64,000 nt of DNA from Heligmosomoides polygyrus polygyrus (lineage: Eukaryota > Nematoda > Chromadorea > Rhabditida > Heligmosomidae), in NCBI GenBank assembly GCA_947396885.1, contig OX377201.1, positions 62,532,983-62,596,982 of the forward strand, written 5' to 3'. The translations under genes and the position numbers were made by a program. Shown piece after piece: positions 32,434 to 43,968 of this stretch (position 1 is its first letter; each line of letters starts with the position of its first letter). The notes under the pieces were generated by a model. The model saw only the letters and a program-made list of their open reading frames with translations, was not told the DNA's origin and made no database searches.

Positions 32434-33639
32434 GCTAGGTGTTGCACCCCTGTGCTGGCTCTCTATAGGTGAATATCTACTAAAGATGACCCAATTTGTT
32501 CCCGAGGCCCCTGCACCCTAGCCCTGACACTATGGTCGAACTCTCGACCACAGGAAGTCTCACACCAAGGTGTGCATTAGTTCTGTTCCTTGGAAATATC
32601 GCGCTATTTCCGAGCTTAGCAACCCCATTGTCGCAGCTGATAATGGAACGACATAATTGGCTGAGTGCAGATATCTCGGCAACCCACCGAGTTCTATCCA
32701 TCACCATGACATCAGGATTAGGGAACCTCACAGCACGTTCCAGACCCGTCGACTGCAAGAAGAACAGGAACACCTGAAAAACTCTTCGGAGGTGCAATGC
32801 GCATAGTGCACACAGCCATAGCAGGCGGACAGGACCAGCAGGGTTCGCTCACCTCGGCGTGTTGTTCAGAATGATTTGCGTAGTTCCCCAGATGACGCGC
32901 CAACTCCGCGAAACAAATCTGAAGCTGCTCGTCCCTGCAACAGACTCGCCTCGCAAAGGAGCTGTTTCAACTTAATCCAGCAATCTGAGTCCAGGTAAAG
33001 GGAAGAAAGCCGAACGAAAGCCCTCGAATATCACTAGCTGCGCGCAAACTGCAGCTGCCACAATCAAGCGAGACAGGAACCGAGAACATCGAAGTTCAGG
33101 GCGGTTGCCTGTACGATTCGATGTTGCTTGACATGTGGTAGGGAGTTGGATTCTCCCACAACGCCCACCATTTTGCGAAATTTTTAGCATCAACGTAGCA
33201 TGGTGTTCTGCCACTTCCTTCCAATTGTAGGGCACGATTCTCCACCACACGAACGTGACAGTCCCCTTCCATTGTTAGGAGCGATACATTCGTTGTCTGC
33301 ATGTTCTCTAAGTTCATTGTGACGCACGAACGGCAATGGTCAACCTCGTCGTCAACTGCAGCCAAACTTGTGATGCTTGGCGCTCCTGCAGAAATAGACG
33401 AGCACCTTGTTTCTTCCATTTCGCCAGCTGAGCCCCTCTTCTCACTGGGGACGCACGCGTCGAACTGGGATGTTCTGGGACGGCGCATACGCTGCACACT
33501 GTGTGACCAGCATTTCTGCTTCAACCCCTTCAAATTTTTTCCACCAGTGTCAAAGTAAATGCCAATATTGTCGTTTGTGAGCGACAGAGAGCGTCGAGAA
33601 CATGCAGACAACGGCTTCTCGCTAATAGCAACGAAAAGA
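32434..33639. other. No gene recognised
   Basis: Open frames at 33096-33611 (minus) and 33301-33558 (plus) overlap. Neither shows a known domain or clear splice structure. Confidence 0.35.
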
Positions 33640-34345
33640 AACTGTCAAAATGCAGGATGTCCAAAAAATGTTAATTTTTCGACATATGAGCGGTGGGGAT
33701 TGTGCCACGCACTCGTCCAAATTCTCGCATTTTACACTGGACTGTGTGTAAAATGAACGCTATATGAAACGCCATACCATTGCTGCTAGTAAAGGTCTTG
33801 GAGATGTTCAAGGTCCACATGAAGTTGTAGTGCGCTGTCAAGTCCTGAACGTTAAAAGCGCAGCACAGGGTAACGTGGTCAATTAATAGCAAGACTACAA
33901 CAAGCATTCTACCCACGCACAACCAATCGAGTCTGAAATGTAAGGTTTCAGACGGGCGCATGATGCAGTCTTGACCATCTGCATGTCACAGAGTTTTCGT
34001 TATCCCGTGCTTTCATACGAGTCTCCAACATCTTCTAAAACAATGAACCACTGTAGAAACCTTTCAAGCAACACCTGCATCTTTGACATTGCCTGCATTT
34101 TGCCGCAATATGTTGTGTTTTTAAGTTGTGAGCCTCAAAAGAATCACACGGCCACTTTAACGAGAAGCCTGACAAGTGTTTAAGCGAAACACAATAATCG
34201 AGTGGAAAATGCAAGAAATCAGACGAGTGCGTGGCGCGATCCCTACTACTCATATGTCGGAAAATTTATGTTTTCTTTCGCTTCCATATGAGCTGCAAAC
34301 TTCTCCTTTTACTGCCAGCAAAGTTATCGCCTTTGTAACAGAGAC
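33640..34345. repeat. Foldback repeat, copy of 54490-54790
   Basis: About 33645-33760 and 34185-34290 are inverted copies (GACGAGTGCGTGGC, CATATGTCG.AAAAT). About 34060-34345 also matches 54490-54790 in direct orientation (TAAGCGAAACAC, TTATCGCCTTTGTAAC-like). Confidence 0.6.
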
Positions 34346-34429
34346 TCTGGAGTGTGGTGGAAAATCGAGCCTGAAATTGAAAGAGAAAGAATGAATCTGA
34401 TAGGGCACCGTTGATTTGCAAAAAAGCGG

Positions 34430-34510
34430 GGATAGCGGGAATCGAACTTTCTACCGCCTGCTTACAAGACCGTAACGTGCTTCGCCAGGCCTTCTGCAGT
34501 CGACCTCTTC
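34430..34510 (-). ncRNA. tRNA-like sequence, degenerate
   Basis: The minus strand reads GGTCTTGTAAGCAGGCGGTA, then a B-box-like AGTTCGATTCCCGC. The T-stem does not pair well, so this is a tRNA pseudogene or SINE head, not a working tRNA. Confidence 0.35.
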
Positions 34511-35099
34511 CTTACGTAACACGTCCTGCAGGCAAGCGCCGTCTCGCACGTCAGGCAATGTCGAACACGTGCACGCAGCGACCCTGAACTTTAACCCCCT
34601 GCAACTCCTCCCCTTGCTTGTAGAAGCTACAATTTCCACACGGTCAATAGTATTCAAGGGCCTTCTGCTTGAAATAGGTCCCGTCTCAAGTGATTGATTA
34701 AGATGAAACACTTCCAGTGTCAGATCAGCTCAGATCAGTAATTCCACCTCGAGCAGCACACAGAGCACTCACTACACAGCGCTACTCCCGAACCGTCCGA
34801 CCTGCACTGCGTGTTGGCTGCCAAAAGAACACATGCAAGTCCACTACATGGCGCATCGAAACAATACACCGTCTCCACGCAGCTGAACTTTTAGAGGTTC
34901 TCGTTGGATATTACTTAGCGTTATCAAAACCATCGTGTTTTACATGTGTGGAAACCAATTGTGACAAACAGCTATTGCGATCAGCAGGTAGTGGCGCCTT
35001 TTGTCTACCCCATCTCGGTCATCAAGTTTACCTGGCTCTGTAGGACGGCAGAATCCATTCCAGATGCGCTCAAAACAGGCGCCTGTTGTCGACTGCGCT
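34511..35099. other. No gene recognised
   Basis: Nothing supportable beyond short unassigned frames. Confidence 0.3.
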
Positions 35100-35346
35100 T
35101 AATAAAAGTCCTGGAGCAAGTCGTGCAACCGTGTGAACCACTGTTTGGCAAGCAACGAGCATACCCCTGATCCAACCCTTCGCTAAAATTCACGCATCCG
35201 AGACGATAAAGGGGCGGTTTCCGGCCAGGCCTCACAATGCCTTCGGGAACACGTTCCTCGGCGTCCAGCGTCCACCAATCGCGGAAGCTCCTCCTTGCCA
35301 TCCCGTACTCTCCTTCGCGTTCACGAATGCGGTACGGAGCCATCAT
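35100..35346 (-). CDS. Possible 5' exon of an unidentified gene
   Basis: Starts ATGATGGCTCCG. The product begins MMAPYRIREREGEYGMARRS and continues FRDWWTLDAEERVPEGIVRP. A donor-like GGG|GTATGC follows near codon 65. The composition looks like protein, but I know no match. It could belong with the exons at 31287-31682 on the same strand, or be a chance frame. Confidence 0.3.
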
Positions 35347-35994
35347 AATATGAACAGCCGAGCAGCGTGGCCCTTCTGGGGCACTATGAGCTCGTTTCGG
35401 ATAGTGCTAGGGAAACCAGTCAGTAGCTCAGTTGTCCGTTTTAGTCCCATTAGACATCCACTTCTCTGGATCAGCTCTCCAGCGCGCTAGGCGCTCGTTG
35501 AACACACTTGTTCACGTGCAAACTCCACGCCGTCAAGGGATACTCGATCGGTGCGGCACGCTCACATCATGCCGTTTTGACGTTCCAACTTTGACCCCTC
35601 CTCTTCAGCGTGGTAGAGTGGTCTACTGCGATTAAACGCATTTAGCTGATTCGCCCTGGCTGATGGACGAACTTCACCGAACTCACTGCAACTATCGGTT
35701 TTTGGAAGATGGTCGCTTGGAGAGCTGGTAAAGCGACTGCCATAGACGGAAGACTTCCAAGCGGTCAGCATATCCGACCATCCGTCCAAATGCGTGTGAC
35801 ACTTGATTCCTTATTAAAGGACCACAAAAAAAAACAAGTACGGACGAGTTTTCTCGTTTCTTGCGATCATGCACTCCGATGCAGATCACGCATCAATCGG
35901 CCTTTCAAGGAGTGGCAACAACTTGGACATATTCGGAGTCACTACTTCACGATATTCCAAATGAAGCTCTCTCCCTCCAAGGGTTAGTCACATA
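35347..35994. other. No gene recognised
   Basis: May be the decayed upstream part of the piggyBac remnant. No DDD motif could be seen. Confidence 0.3.
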
Positions 35995-36183
35995 TTGGAG
36001 GAGGCCAGAACACGCTCGAAAGCAGAACGTAGAGGATGTATTAGGTGCTATAAGAAAGTCTGCAAAGAAAAAGGACGTGCGTTCGCCATGAATTGTGCAA
36101 AGAAGGTGACCACACGATGTAGCAAGTGTTTGAATTATTTTTGTGTAGACTGCTTCCAAAAATTTCACAGAAAATATGACTAG
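35995..36183 (+). pseudogene. piggyBac-like transposase C-terminal Cys-rich domain
   Basis: A 62-codon frame without ATG reads RRGCIRCYKKVCKEKGRAFA, then TRCSKCLNYFCVDCFQKFH, and stops. The C-x2-C, C-x2-C, C-x2-C-x4-H spacing is that of the cross-brace zinc domain that ends piggyBac-family transposases and binds their ends. The catalytic part is missing upstream. Downstream, a sequence ending CGTCAATGGGTTAA at 36451 looks like the element's own end with its TTAA site. Confidence 0.6.
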
Positions 36184-36429
36184 TTATTTTGTGCATGACT
36201 ATTTTTGTCAGATGTGAGTAGCTGTTTGTGAATAGTATCGATTTTTGTGAAGCTTGAATAGAGCGTAGTGTTCCTTATTTGTTTTTATCAATGCTTAATG
36301 TAAATGACTCCCGGACCGCAGTGCAATAGCATTGCTAGAATGCAGCATATCTAATGAATCCTCGTAAACTATGAAAAAGCGAGAAAGGGCCGCAGGGAGC
36401 AGTTCTATAGCCGCGGACCGAAATCGGCC

Positions 36430-36451
36430 CGCGCGGTCGTCAATGGGTTAA
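36430..36451. mobile_element. Probable piggyBac 3' terminus and TTAA site
   Basis: GCGCGGTCGTCAATGGG is followed by TTAA at 36448-36451. piggyBac elements start with CCC next to TTAA, as this end does on the minus strand. No matching left end was found in the window. Confidence 0.5.
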
Positions 36452-36639
36452 TGGCATTTCTACTATGAAGCGCTCGACGCTTTTTCCAATTGCCATTTTC
36501 AACCAGAAATGGTAAATATGACATTCCAGTTATTTCCGAATATTTCGTTCACCTAATACGCGCTAGTCCAGAGCGTTGGTGCATACCACCTCCCAGCAGA
36601 GAACTCGTCGCAAGTTCAAGATATGTTGAGCGAGCGACT

Positions 36640-37560
36640 CGTCAGGGTATGCATGGGATCAAGCGCCGAGCGCCAGGATTCAGAAGACGGTCAACGTACG
36701 TGCGGTTTCAGGAAACGTGTCGAGGACGTCGCCCAACCTAAGTCGCAAACAGAAAACGTGACACAGGCTCCGTACAACGTGCGTATACTCCCCAAAAGTC
36801 TTGCCGCAGACATTGTCCAACTTGCGTCCCGATTCAAAAAACCTACCGAAGATGCTCCCAAAGCACGCTGGGATTCAGAAGATGTGCTGCAGAGGTCGTC
36901 CAACGGGGCCAGTAAAGGGGAGACCCGTAAAGGGGACCCCTCTATGGGTATCAGCGAAGGGCCTGTTCATACCTCGCTATAAGAGTGGCCCGTGCAAAAC
37001 ATGCACATGGATTAAAACCGAGCGCGCGCCGCAGAAAAGCGTTCATACTCGAGCGCCAGCACTGTCGCTCTTGTCGCTTTCGTCACCCGTGCAAAACGTG
37101 CAATCGATTAAAACCAACCGCGCGCCGGCGAAAACTGTTCATACTCGAGCGCTGACGCTGCCGCTCCAGTCGCTCTTCGCTGCTGTAACGAAGTATGAAC
37201 AGGCCCGAAAAGGGCGGGGGGGGGGTAGTGATAGGGGACCAGAGAAGGGCCACCAGTGAAGGGGAGCAGTAATTTTCCACAGTATCGTCCACTATGTGCC
37301 GGGTTTCGAAAAACGTCTTACAGAAGTTGTGCCACGTGTGCCAGAGTGCAGAAGACGTGTCATAGACGTCGTGGGAACGCTGTGACACGTACGTTGGAAC
37401 TTCTAAATCATGTGTCCGGATTTAGAAGACGTGACGAGGGCCTCATGCAACCTGCTTCCAAATCCAGAAGACGTGCCGCAGACCATACTTTGTTTAACAT
37501 GCGTTGAATTTTCAGAAAACCTTCTAGAGGCGTTGTGCAACGAGCGTGCGCATGCTTGAC
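36640..37560. repeat. Degenerate 41-bp tandem array with an insertion
   Basis: Units of about 41-42 bp with the core GATTCAGAAGACGTGCCG and GACGTCGTCCAAC run from 36640 to 36908 and from about 37285 to 37560. The same unit occurs at 52981-53125. The long frame at 36623-36982 crosses the repeat and is probably not a gene. Confidence 0.7.
36909..37284. mobile_element. Insertion in the array, with hairpin element
   Basis: Bounded by CAGTAAAGGGGAGACC and CAGTGAAGGGGAGCAG. Inside, 36959-37206 has ends GGGCCTGTTCATAC and inverse, and holds two direct copies of a 100-bp unit (CCGTGCAAAAC, GTTCATACTCGAGCGC). A G tract lies at about 37216-37225. Confidence 0.55.
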
Positions 37561-37649
37561 TCTCATTCCGTTTCTCTGCCATCACGTGGTTAAGGGGTAT
37601 TGGCGGGTAGCGGGGAGGCCTGAAGAAGAGAAGAAGAGGTGTTCTATTC

Positions 37650-37710
37650 TCGGTGCTCGGGGGCGAACCCCCAACCACACTTCTGTCGGCCACTAGGCCG
37701 CTAGACGTCT
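37650..37710 (-). ncRNA. tRNA-like sequence, degenerate
   Basis: The minus strand reads TAGCGGCCTAGTGGCC (A-box-like), then GGGGGTTCGCCCCCGAG (B-box-like). It lies just past the tail of the SINE-like element on the same strand. Confidence 0.35.
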
Positions 37711-37953
37711 GGTAAAGGATAAAGGATAAAGGTTGGGCCGAGGTAAGCCCAACGCGTATTTGACCCATGGAAAGCCTTTCGGTGGCCAGCCGATGGACAA
37801 GTCGGAGCTTCAACTTTCCCCGACGAGTCTGGTACCAATTCAGCGACCGTCGGGGAGTGGAAGGCGTGGTTGGCCTGCGCGCGAAATCTAAACCAAGAGC
37901 CTGCCATCTGGTGCATGCGAAGACGGCACCTTCGACTGCGCTACCACGCTCCC
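37711..37953 (-). repeat. SINE-like element with short tail repeats
   Basis: Read on the minus strand, the head is GGGAGCGTGGTAGCGCAGTC (A-box-like), followed by a B-box-like block, and the 3' tail is about three copies of TTTATCC (37713-37732). The head-to-tail order and simple tail fit a tRNA-derived SINE. A truncated copy lies at 6720-6887. Confidence 0.6.
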
Positions 37954-40235
37954 AATAGTAGTACACCGACGGTTTGCCTTCGCCTTCAGCAAGGAATGTC
38001 TGCTATCAATCGACATGACTCACAGACGGCCTGGCGGATGCCGAACGCATGCCAATGGGAGAAACAGAACGTCATGGCTACACACCGACATTTCGAAGCA
38101 GTTGTCGAACTAAAGCGCTCCGTGCCGCACACGACCGCACTGCCAACAGAGACATTGCGACTGGCGATGTCCGATACCCGATGGCGGGAATCTTGCCGAC
38201 AGACAAGCTGAGACGTGGATGATCCTGTTCAACGGAAGCTCTATTGGCGGCCCCTCCGCACTTGACACGGCGAGCAGCGTGCCGGTGAGGGACCACAACA
38301 GATCCGAGGCGTGCCTTCTCACCCCGACTCTCTAAGCGGACCCGCCAAACGTGCCCACGCCGTCAGCGGTTTGTGAAGAAAGACGCTCCCCCTTTCTGTT
38401 CAAAACATTAACCACTCTCATTGACAACATTAACGACTCAAACACTCAGCCATTTTTGTACGAGCGGCAGTTTATGAGTAGATCGCCATACGTCGCAGAA
38501 GCTCTTGCTAGACTTTCGGCAAATAGAAGTTGTAAGAACGTGCATGAATCCACGACTCTCAGCAGGAGCGCAAGACGGCGCCACGGCCCTGGAATTCGAA
38601 TTACTACAGCCATGACGTGAGCGATTCGACAAGTGTGTGAGCAGGAAGAGAGCGGTAGGCAAGCAGATTTCTGATGTGTTTCATTGCACCGAATGATCCT
38701 GCATCGGCGTCAGCGGCAAACTCAACGACAGGCTCCGCACCATGGTCGACGCTCCAAAAGTGCCATCGTAAGAAGATAGAAGCAGAGAAGGTGGCTAAGC
38801 CAGCCGGCAGAACTCCATCCGTTGTGTGTCGTGGCTGCACATCCGTCTCACGGTCAACCCTCCTCAGTGTACCCAGCGATTTAGGGCACTTGGCTATTAA
38901 GTGGCGACATCCGACACATCTTCGCCTTCTCTCGACGCGTAGGTTTGCGGGCTGTTCGCCGTAGGCCTTCCATGCTGGAGTCCCGTTTGTGCATGAGAGC
39001 AAGCACAACGCGCTGATATTTGCAGCCGTACATGCACGCTAGAAGTGCGGCCGAAGGACGATGCCAACTCATTGGGGGTGGCTTAATTGGATGATGTAGG
39101 CATGACTCGTTTTTCTTGCACTGACGGGAGATCGAACAGAGAACGAGAGCGTGACGAACCGCGGCCCCGATTTGCGCCTCCTAGGATTCCATTTCCGACG
39201 TTCACCACAATTTGCACATGTGACCTCTGAGGTGGAGCATCTCTATTGATGAATGACTATGGGATCCGTTGATGGAGATCATTCCGGTGGTCGTCATATC
39301 CTTATGCTTCCTTTGCTCACTATCAACGTCACATTAACATGCACACATAAACAAGCGTACAAACCTCGAATGTACTTCCCTAAGCAAACGCGAAGCACTA
39401 CTGCCTTCAGTAAGGCGTTCCTTCGACTCCCTCAGACCTACGAGTTGATGAATCATCTGAACAGCTCAGCTACTGCAACGTCGTGAGCAGCAGAAAAGGC
39501 AAGAAAACGCCGATGATCGTTTCGGCTCACCTGTTTACATTTGTCAGCATCGAGGGCTGTCAACAGTGGCTGTCGTATAGTTGCGAAGAACGCATCAAAT
39601 CGCTAAAAAGCAATCCCACTCAGTATAAGACTACTTTCCTTCTTCGCTGAAGTGACAACTACAAACTCAACAAGTATCTAGACCAACACCCCCTCCCCGG
39701 TATGACTCGTTAAGAGAAGACCAATTCCCTCCCCATTATCGTTGTAGCACACAAACAACTGAGAGATTCCGAAACTTGAACTGATGGAGGGATCTATGCC
39801 ACAAGAGAGCATTCTGCTTTCGTCATAACATAAAAGAATAACTGTGATGCAGTAGCCCGCATCGGTCTGAGCACACAACTTTCAAATTTCCAAACCTTTG
39901 ACATGTTGTAGATAAGGGACTGGTCGGAGCGAATCGGCCAATATCGAGTGATCCTAAGAAGAAGTCGGCGAGGTTGCACACAGAGAACATCAGCCTGCTA
40001 AAAAACACGTGACTGATGAAGATGAAGGTTAACAAAATATAAGGCGAGTTTCCATAACAAACAAAAACGCTTCTGACCAGGCACGCCTTCAGCTTCCCAT
40101 GGAACTTCGGGAAGAGAGCTATGCCATGTGAAAGGGATTGAAACGCTGATTACAAACATACACTCCAAATCTGCTAACTGTATTCCTGAGCGGGTACTAG
40201 CCAGTGAAGTTTCGCGCTGTCGACTACATGTCGCG
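37954..40235. other. No gene recognised
   Basis: Several overlapping short frames on both strands, none with a known domain. Confidence 0.4.
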
Positions 40236-40302
40236 TGCGCGCCAGATGCTGCGGCGGTGCAGTGGTAGAGTTCTCGCCTTGCAGGAAGACGGCGAAGGTT
40301 TT
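40236..40302 (+). ncRNA. tRNA-like sequence, degenerate
   Basis: GGTGCAGTGGTAGAG is a good A box. The B-box position reads GGTTTTGGTCCCC, a poor match. Probably a tRNA relic. Confidence 0.35.
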
Positions 40303-40439
40303 GGTCCCCACAATGCTGGTGTTTTTACATTGTGACTTATCGTCAAAGACACCGTTTCTCCTAACTTCCAACACATTTTGGAACAAACGCCAGATAACAT
40401 ATATCATATGCGTTTTCCGAGAACTTTGAGGTCGAATGA

Positions 40440-40640
40440 TAACAATTTTGATTTTTTACGTACGGTACTTCAGAACCGGATGCTAGATTCGTGATCAGTA
40501 CCCAAAATAACCCTCATGCGCAAAGTTGGCGGAACTGGTGCTTATGACCTCATCATCCTTATTCATATCTACCCTAACCTGTCAAAAGAAGGCGAAAATT
40601 CGGAAACAAGCGCCAGATTCGTGATCAGCACCCAAAATAA
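40440..40640. repeat. 131-135-bp dispersed repeat, partial units
   Basis: Contains ATTCGTGATCAGCACCC twice with CAAAATAAC, the landmark of the family that is tandem at 41100-41470. Confidence 0.65.
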
Positions 40641-40961
40641 CACCCTTAGCCGAAGTATAGTCAAGATACTGCTTCGATCTCGGTAGTCGTACAGTACATG
40701 TGCCTTCTGGTTTTCGAACAGCCGAGCCGTTTCAACACGAAAAGGTGGTACCAAATTGGTATACCAGATTTTTTTCTTCACATGAATGGAATCAGCGTCC
40801 AACTTGTTAGAGTGACTACCGATGTACCAGCCTTCAACAATGATGGAAGATTGCAAAAAATGTGTAGGCGAAATATAGTGCTCGCAAGCTGAGAACTAAT
40901 GCTCCTATTTACTGTTAAAATACAATTGAACGTAACAACATCGACATTTTGATTTGCTGTG

Positions 40962-41059
40962 TTGAATCCACAAGGTTCACACCTTGGCGATCCTTGTCGA
41001 TCAAGGGTCATCACCCTTGATCGACAAGGATCGCCAAGGTGTGAACCTTGTGGATTCAA
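40962..41059. repeat. Perfect 98-bp palindrome
   Basis: Two perfectly matching 47-base arms separated by CATC. The left arm starts TTGAATCCACAAGGTTCACA and the right ends with its inverse. No mismatch was seen. Confidence 0.95.
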
Positions 41060-41099
41060 GGCTTGAAGCGAGTGTGAGACCGCTTGCACGCTGCGCTCA

Positions 41100-41470
41100 C
41101 CCGTAGCACCACAGTCCCTATAGCCGAAGTTTGCGCGAAATCGGTGACCAATTGGCAGCCTTAGTCACCCGCACCTACCGTAACCTACCGTACTCCAGCG
41201 TAGAACGAAAAACGGATGCCATATTCGTGATCAGCACCCCAAATAATCCCCTAGCCGAAGTTTGGGCAAAATCGGTGACCATGACCTTGGCAGCCTTTGT
41301 CACCAGCACCTACCGTAACCTACCGTGCTTCAGCGTAAAACGAAAAACGGATCTCAGATTCGTGATCAGCAGCCCAAATAACCCCCTAGACGAAGTTTGG
41401 GCGAATTTTTTTCGACCTCTCCTCGACCCGTGGAGTTGTGAAGGTACAATAGTGCCGAAAATTCTTTGCA
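41100..41470. repeat. 131-135-bp dispersed repeat, tandem units
   Basis: GCCGAAGTTTG starts at 41123 and 41254, and GACGAAGTTTG at 41389, giving spacings of 131 and 135. Units carry CGAAATCGGTGACC, TACCGTAACCTACCGT and GTGATCAGC. Confidence 0.85.
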
Positions 41471-42182
41471 TTTCCCTACCAATCTGACTGCGTATAAAAC
41501 CCTTGACCAATGTAGTTGGGGCATTCGGCTTTAACTCCAGTCAATAAATCTCTTCATAACTGAAGCGTCTCACAAGACAAGTACTCCCTTAGGAGATCCA
41601 TTTAGCAAATTTGGAGCGCATGTTTGTAGTCAGCGTTTCAAGCTCTTTCACATGGCATAGGCATCTTCCCGAAGCTCCATGGGAAGCTAAAAGCATGGTG
41701 AGAGCACACGGAAGAGTTGTTGGATCTGTACCGTTTTCCTAAAACGAAGGCATTTCCGAAAATACGCTGTACCTCTGGCTGTAACAGAATGCAGTTGAAA
41801 TTTATCGTGCGTTTTAACGTCCGCTTAACCACTTATACCCATGCAAAGCAAAGCCGCTACCAAACACTGGAGTTAGCAGTGCGAAGCAGTGACAATTATC
41901 ATCAAACCAGAGTCTCACGCTTACCGTATCGTATGATTTTTCGGAGTCATTAGGCAAGCGAAGAGTCGTTTCTTTGATGAGTGATGTGAAATCTGCAACC
42001 CGGGCATTCGTTGCCCTTTTCAATTTCATCGACTCGCGGGTATCTTGAGAGTCCAAGAGCTCTATAAAGGAATGTTTCAAAGATTTTTTTCACATCCCGA
42101 AAGACTGTTTAAAACCGCCATTTTTGCTCTGTATGTACAGGCTTAAATAAGCAAAGTAAAAAAATATCGGGTAAGCGAAGGG
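41471..42182. other. No gene recognised
   Basis: Nothing supportable. Confidence 0.35.
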
Positions 42183-42238
42183 CTTAGGCCTATGTTCTAC
42201 TTCGGCGACGCGTCGGCGAAGCCTAACATAGGCCTTAG
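42183..42238. mobile_element. Smallest type A hairpin element
   Basis: 56 bp: CTTAGGCCTATGTT and its inverse at the ends, with CTTCGGCGACGCGTCGGCGAAG as the middle stem in imperfect form. Confidence 0.8.
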
Positions 42239-43928
42239 GGTAGAAGAAAGCAAACGAACTGCTAGGCAGAAACAGGCTAAGGGTCTCATATCAAGACCCT
42301 TAATGTGTCCCACATTCCGTAGCACACAGCTACCTACGCTAGCCGAATGCACCAGCTAACAAGAGCTAACTGACGTCGATGAATGACATCGGTGTGGAGA
42401 TGCTAATACGAAAGGTGTTAAACATAAGCAGGAAATTCCTCCTGTCCACCCAAGGAGAGAGGCGAGAAGTTGCAGTCGAACACAGTACCCATAGCAGCTA
42501 CACGTTACTAGTTTAGTCTTACCAGCCAAACGAATCAGAATTCGGAGAAGAACAACAACACAAGGAAAACTAGGTCTTAGTGAAAAGAATTGTAGCTACT
42601 AGACTGACAGGGAGAGTAGCACCCTCGGAATAAAAAAGAGGGGGATTCTGTTCGAATAACCCTGGCAACCTCCAACGTTTGCGTTGAAGTGTTATCTTGA
42701 ATATACATCGGTACTCTTGCCCATTTGGCGCTAACATTTTTACAATGTTTTTATATTAAAATAGAATGGTAATCGATGCCATTATGATCGTCATGCTAAG
42801 ACCTAATGAAGGCCGGAGCTGGAATCTGCTACTGAATGAATTTTATAAGCGATCCAAAACCAATCTCAGCCACGCATCGTTCAAAAAAGAAACCAACTGT
42901 GCGGGCTAATATCATTGGCGTGTATATAAATATGGCCTCCGTGAGAGATTAGAGTGTGCGCGGTCTTCTTAACTGACGGAGCTCCTGATTCAGCATCACC
43001 TTTCGCCACATTCTGAAGAAAAACAAGAAGGATAATTGTGAGCTCTAGTTTTACAGAAAACTCATGCAACGTACAATTTCAAGCATGACGTTTCTTCCTT
43101 GAAGGAGATAAGAAGACAGACAAACGGAAGGCCGACTATTCACTGCTGAAGGAGTCACCTTCGAGGCGTGACGGGTACGAGGGAACTTGAACGAGGATGA
43201 ATTGAATGTAGCCAAACAAGCGAGATATCCAATCATCAACATACCGTACTCCATCGTCCTTTAGGGACAGGTGTCGCCCAAACAAGCCGGGCCGTAGGAT
43301 ATGTCGCGCTTGGAGAAAACACCATAAGTGAGCCAGTCAGATCTGCAAGAAGATGGCAAATGTGGCGAGAAATACGTGACATACTGCGCGGAATCAAAAA
43401 TGCACCTTCTGCGGTGCTTCTCGAAAGCAGACCGAGACGCTCAAGTTCCGCATGTGCTTCCCTCCTGTGCAACAGCTCCACATCATAATTAATCGCAACA
43501 GCCGGCTGCCCTTGTTGCGCTTCTTCCTCAACAAGAGCGTATGAAAAGACTGTTCCTTAACAAGCGGATCGTATGAAGGGACGGTGAGATAATTGGGGAA
43601 AACCAGGAAAATATAAATATTTTCCGCAACAATTTCTCCTTATTAGTAAAAAATGCAACATTTAAAAACAAGTGAGTATTCAGGGTTTAATATCAGAGAT
43701 ACTTAGGATAGTACATCTCAATGAAATCGTCGTCTAAACGACGGCAAAGCGTAAGGAGAAATATGGCGGCAGGTGTTGCGATTACTCTGGCGCACAGCAA
43801 AGACGAATATGACCTTGACAGTATCGGTTTGTAAGTGCCGGAATAATGCAGAAGGAAACTAGTTGGCTTCTTTAGCTTTCAACTGGCACAAAGGGGTATG
43901 AGGAATGTTCAGCTCCACGCCCATCAGC
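42239..43928. other. No gene recognised
   Basis: Largely AT-rich and unassigned. Confidence 0.4.
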
Positions 43929-43968
43929 TCGACTCCATTGTTCTTTCTGTATTAATGCATCACCTGTA

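Noticed and set aside
36623..36982. A 119-codon plus-strand frame
   Set aside because: It follows degenerate 41-bp repeat units; the frame reflects the repeat.
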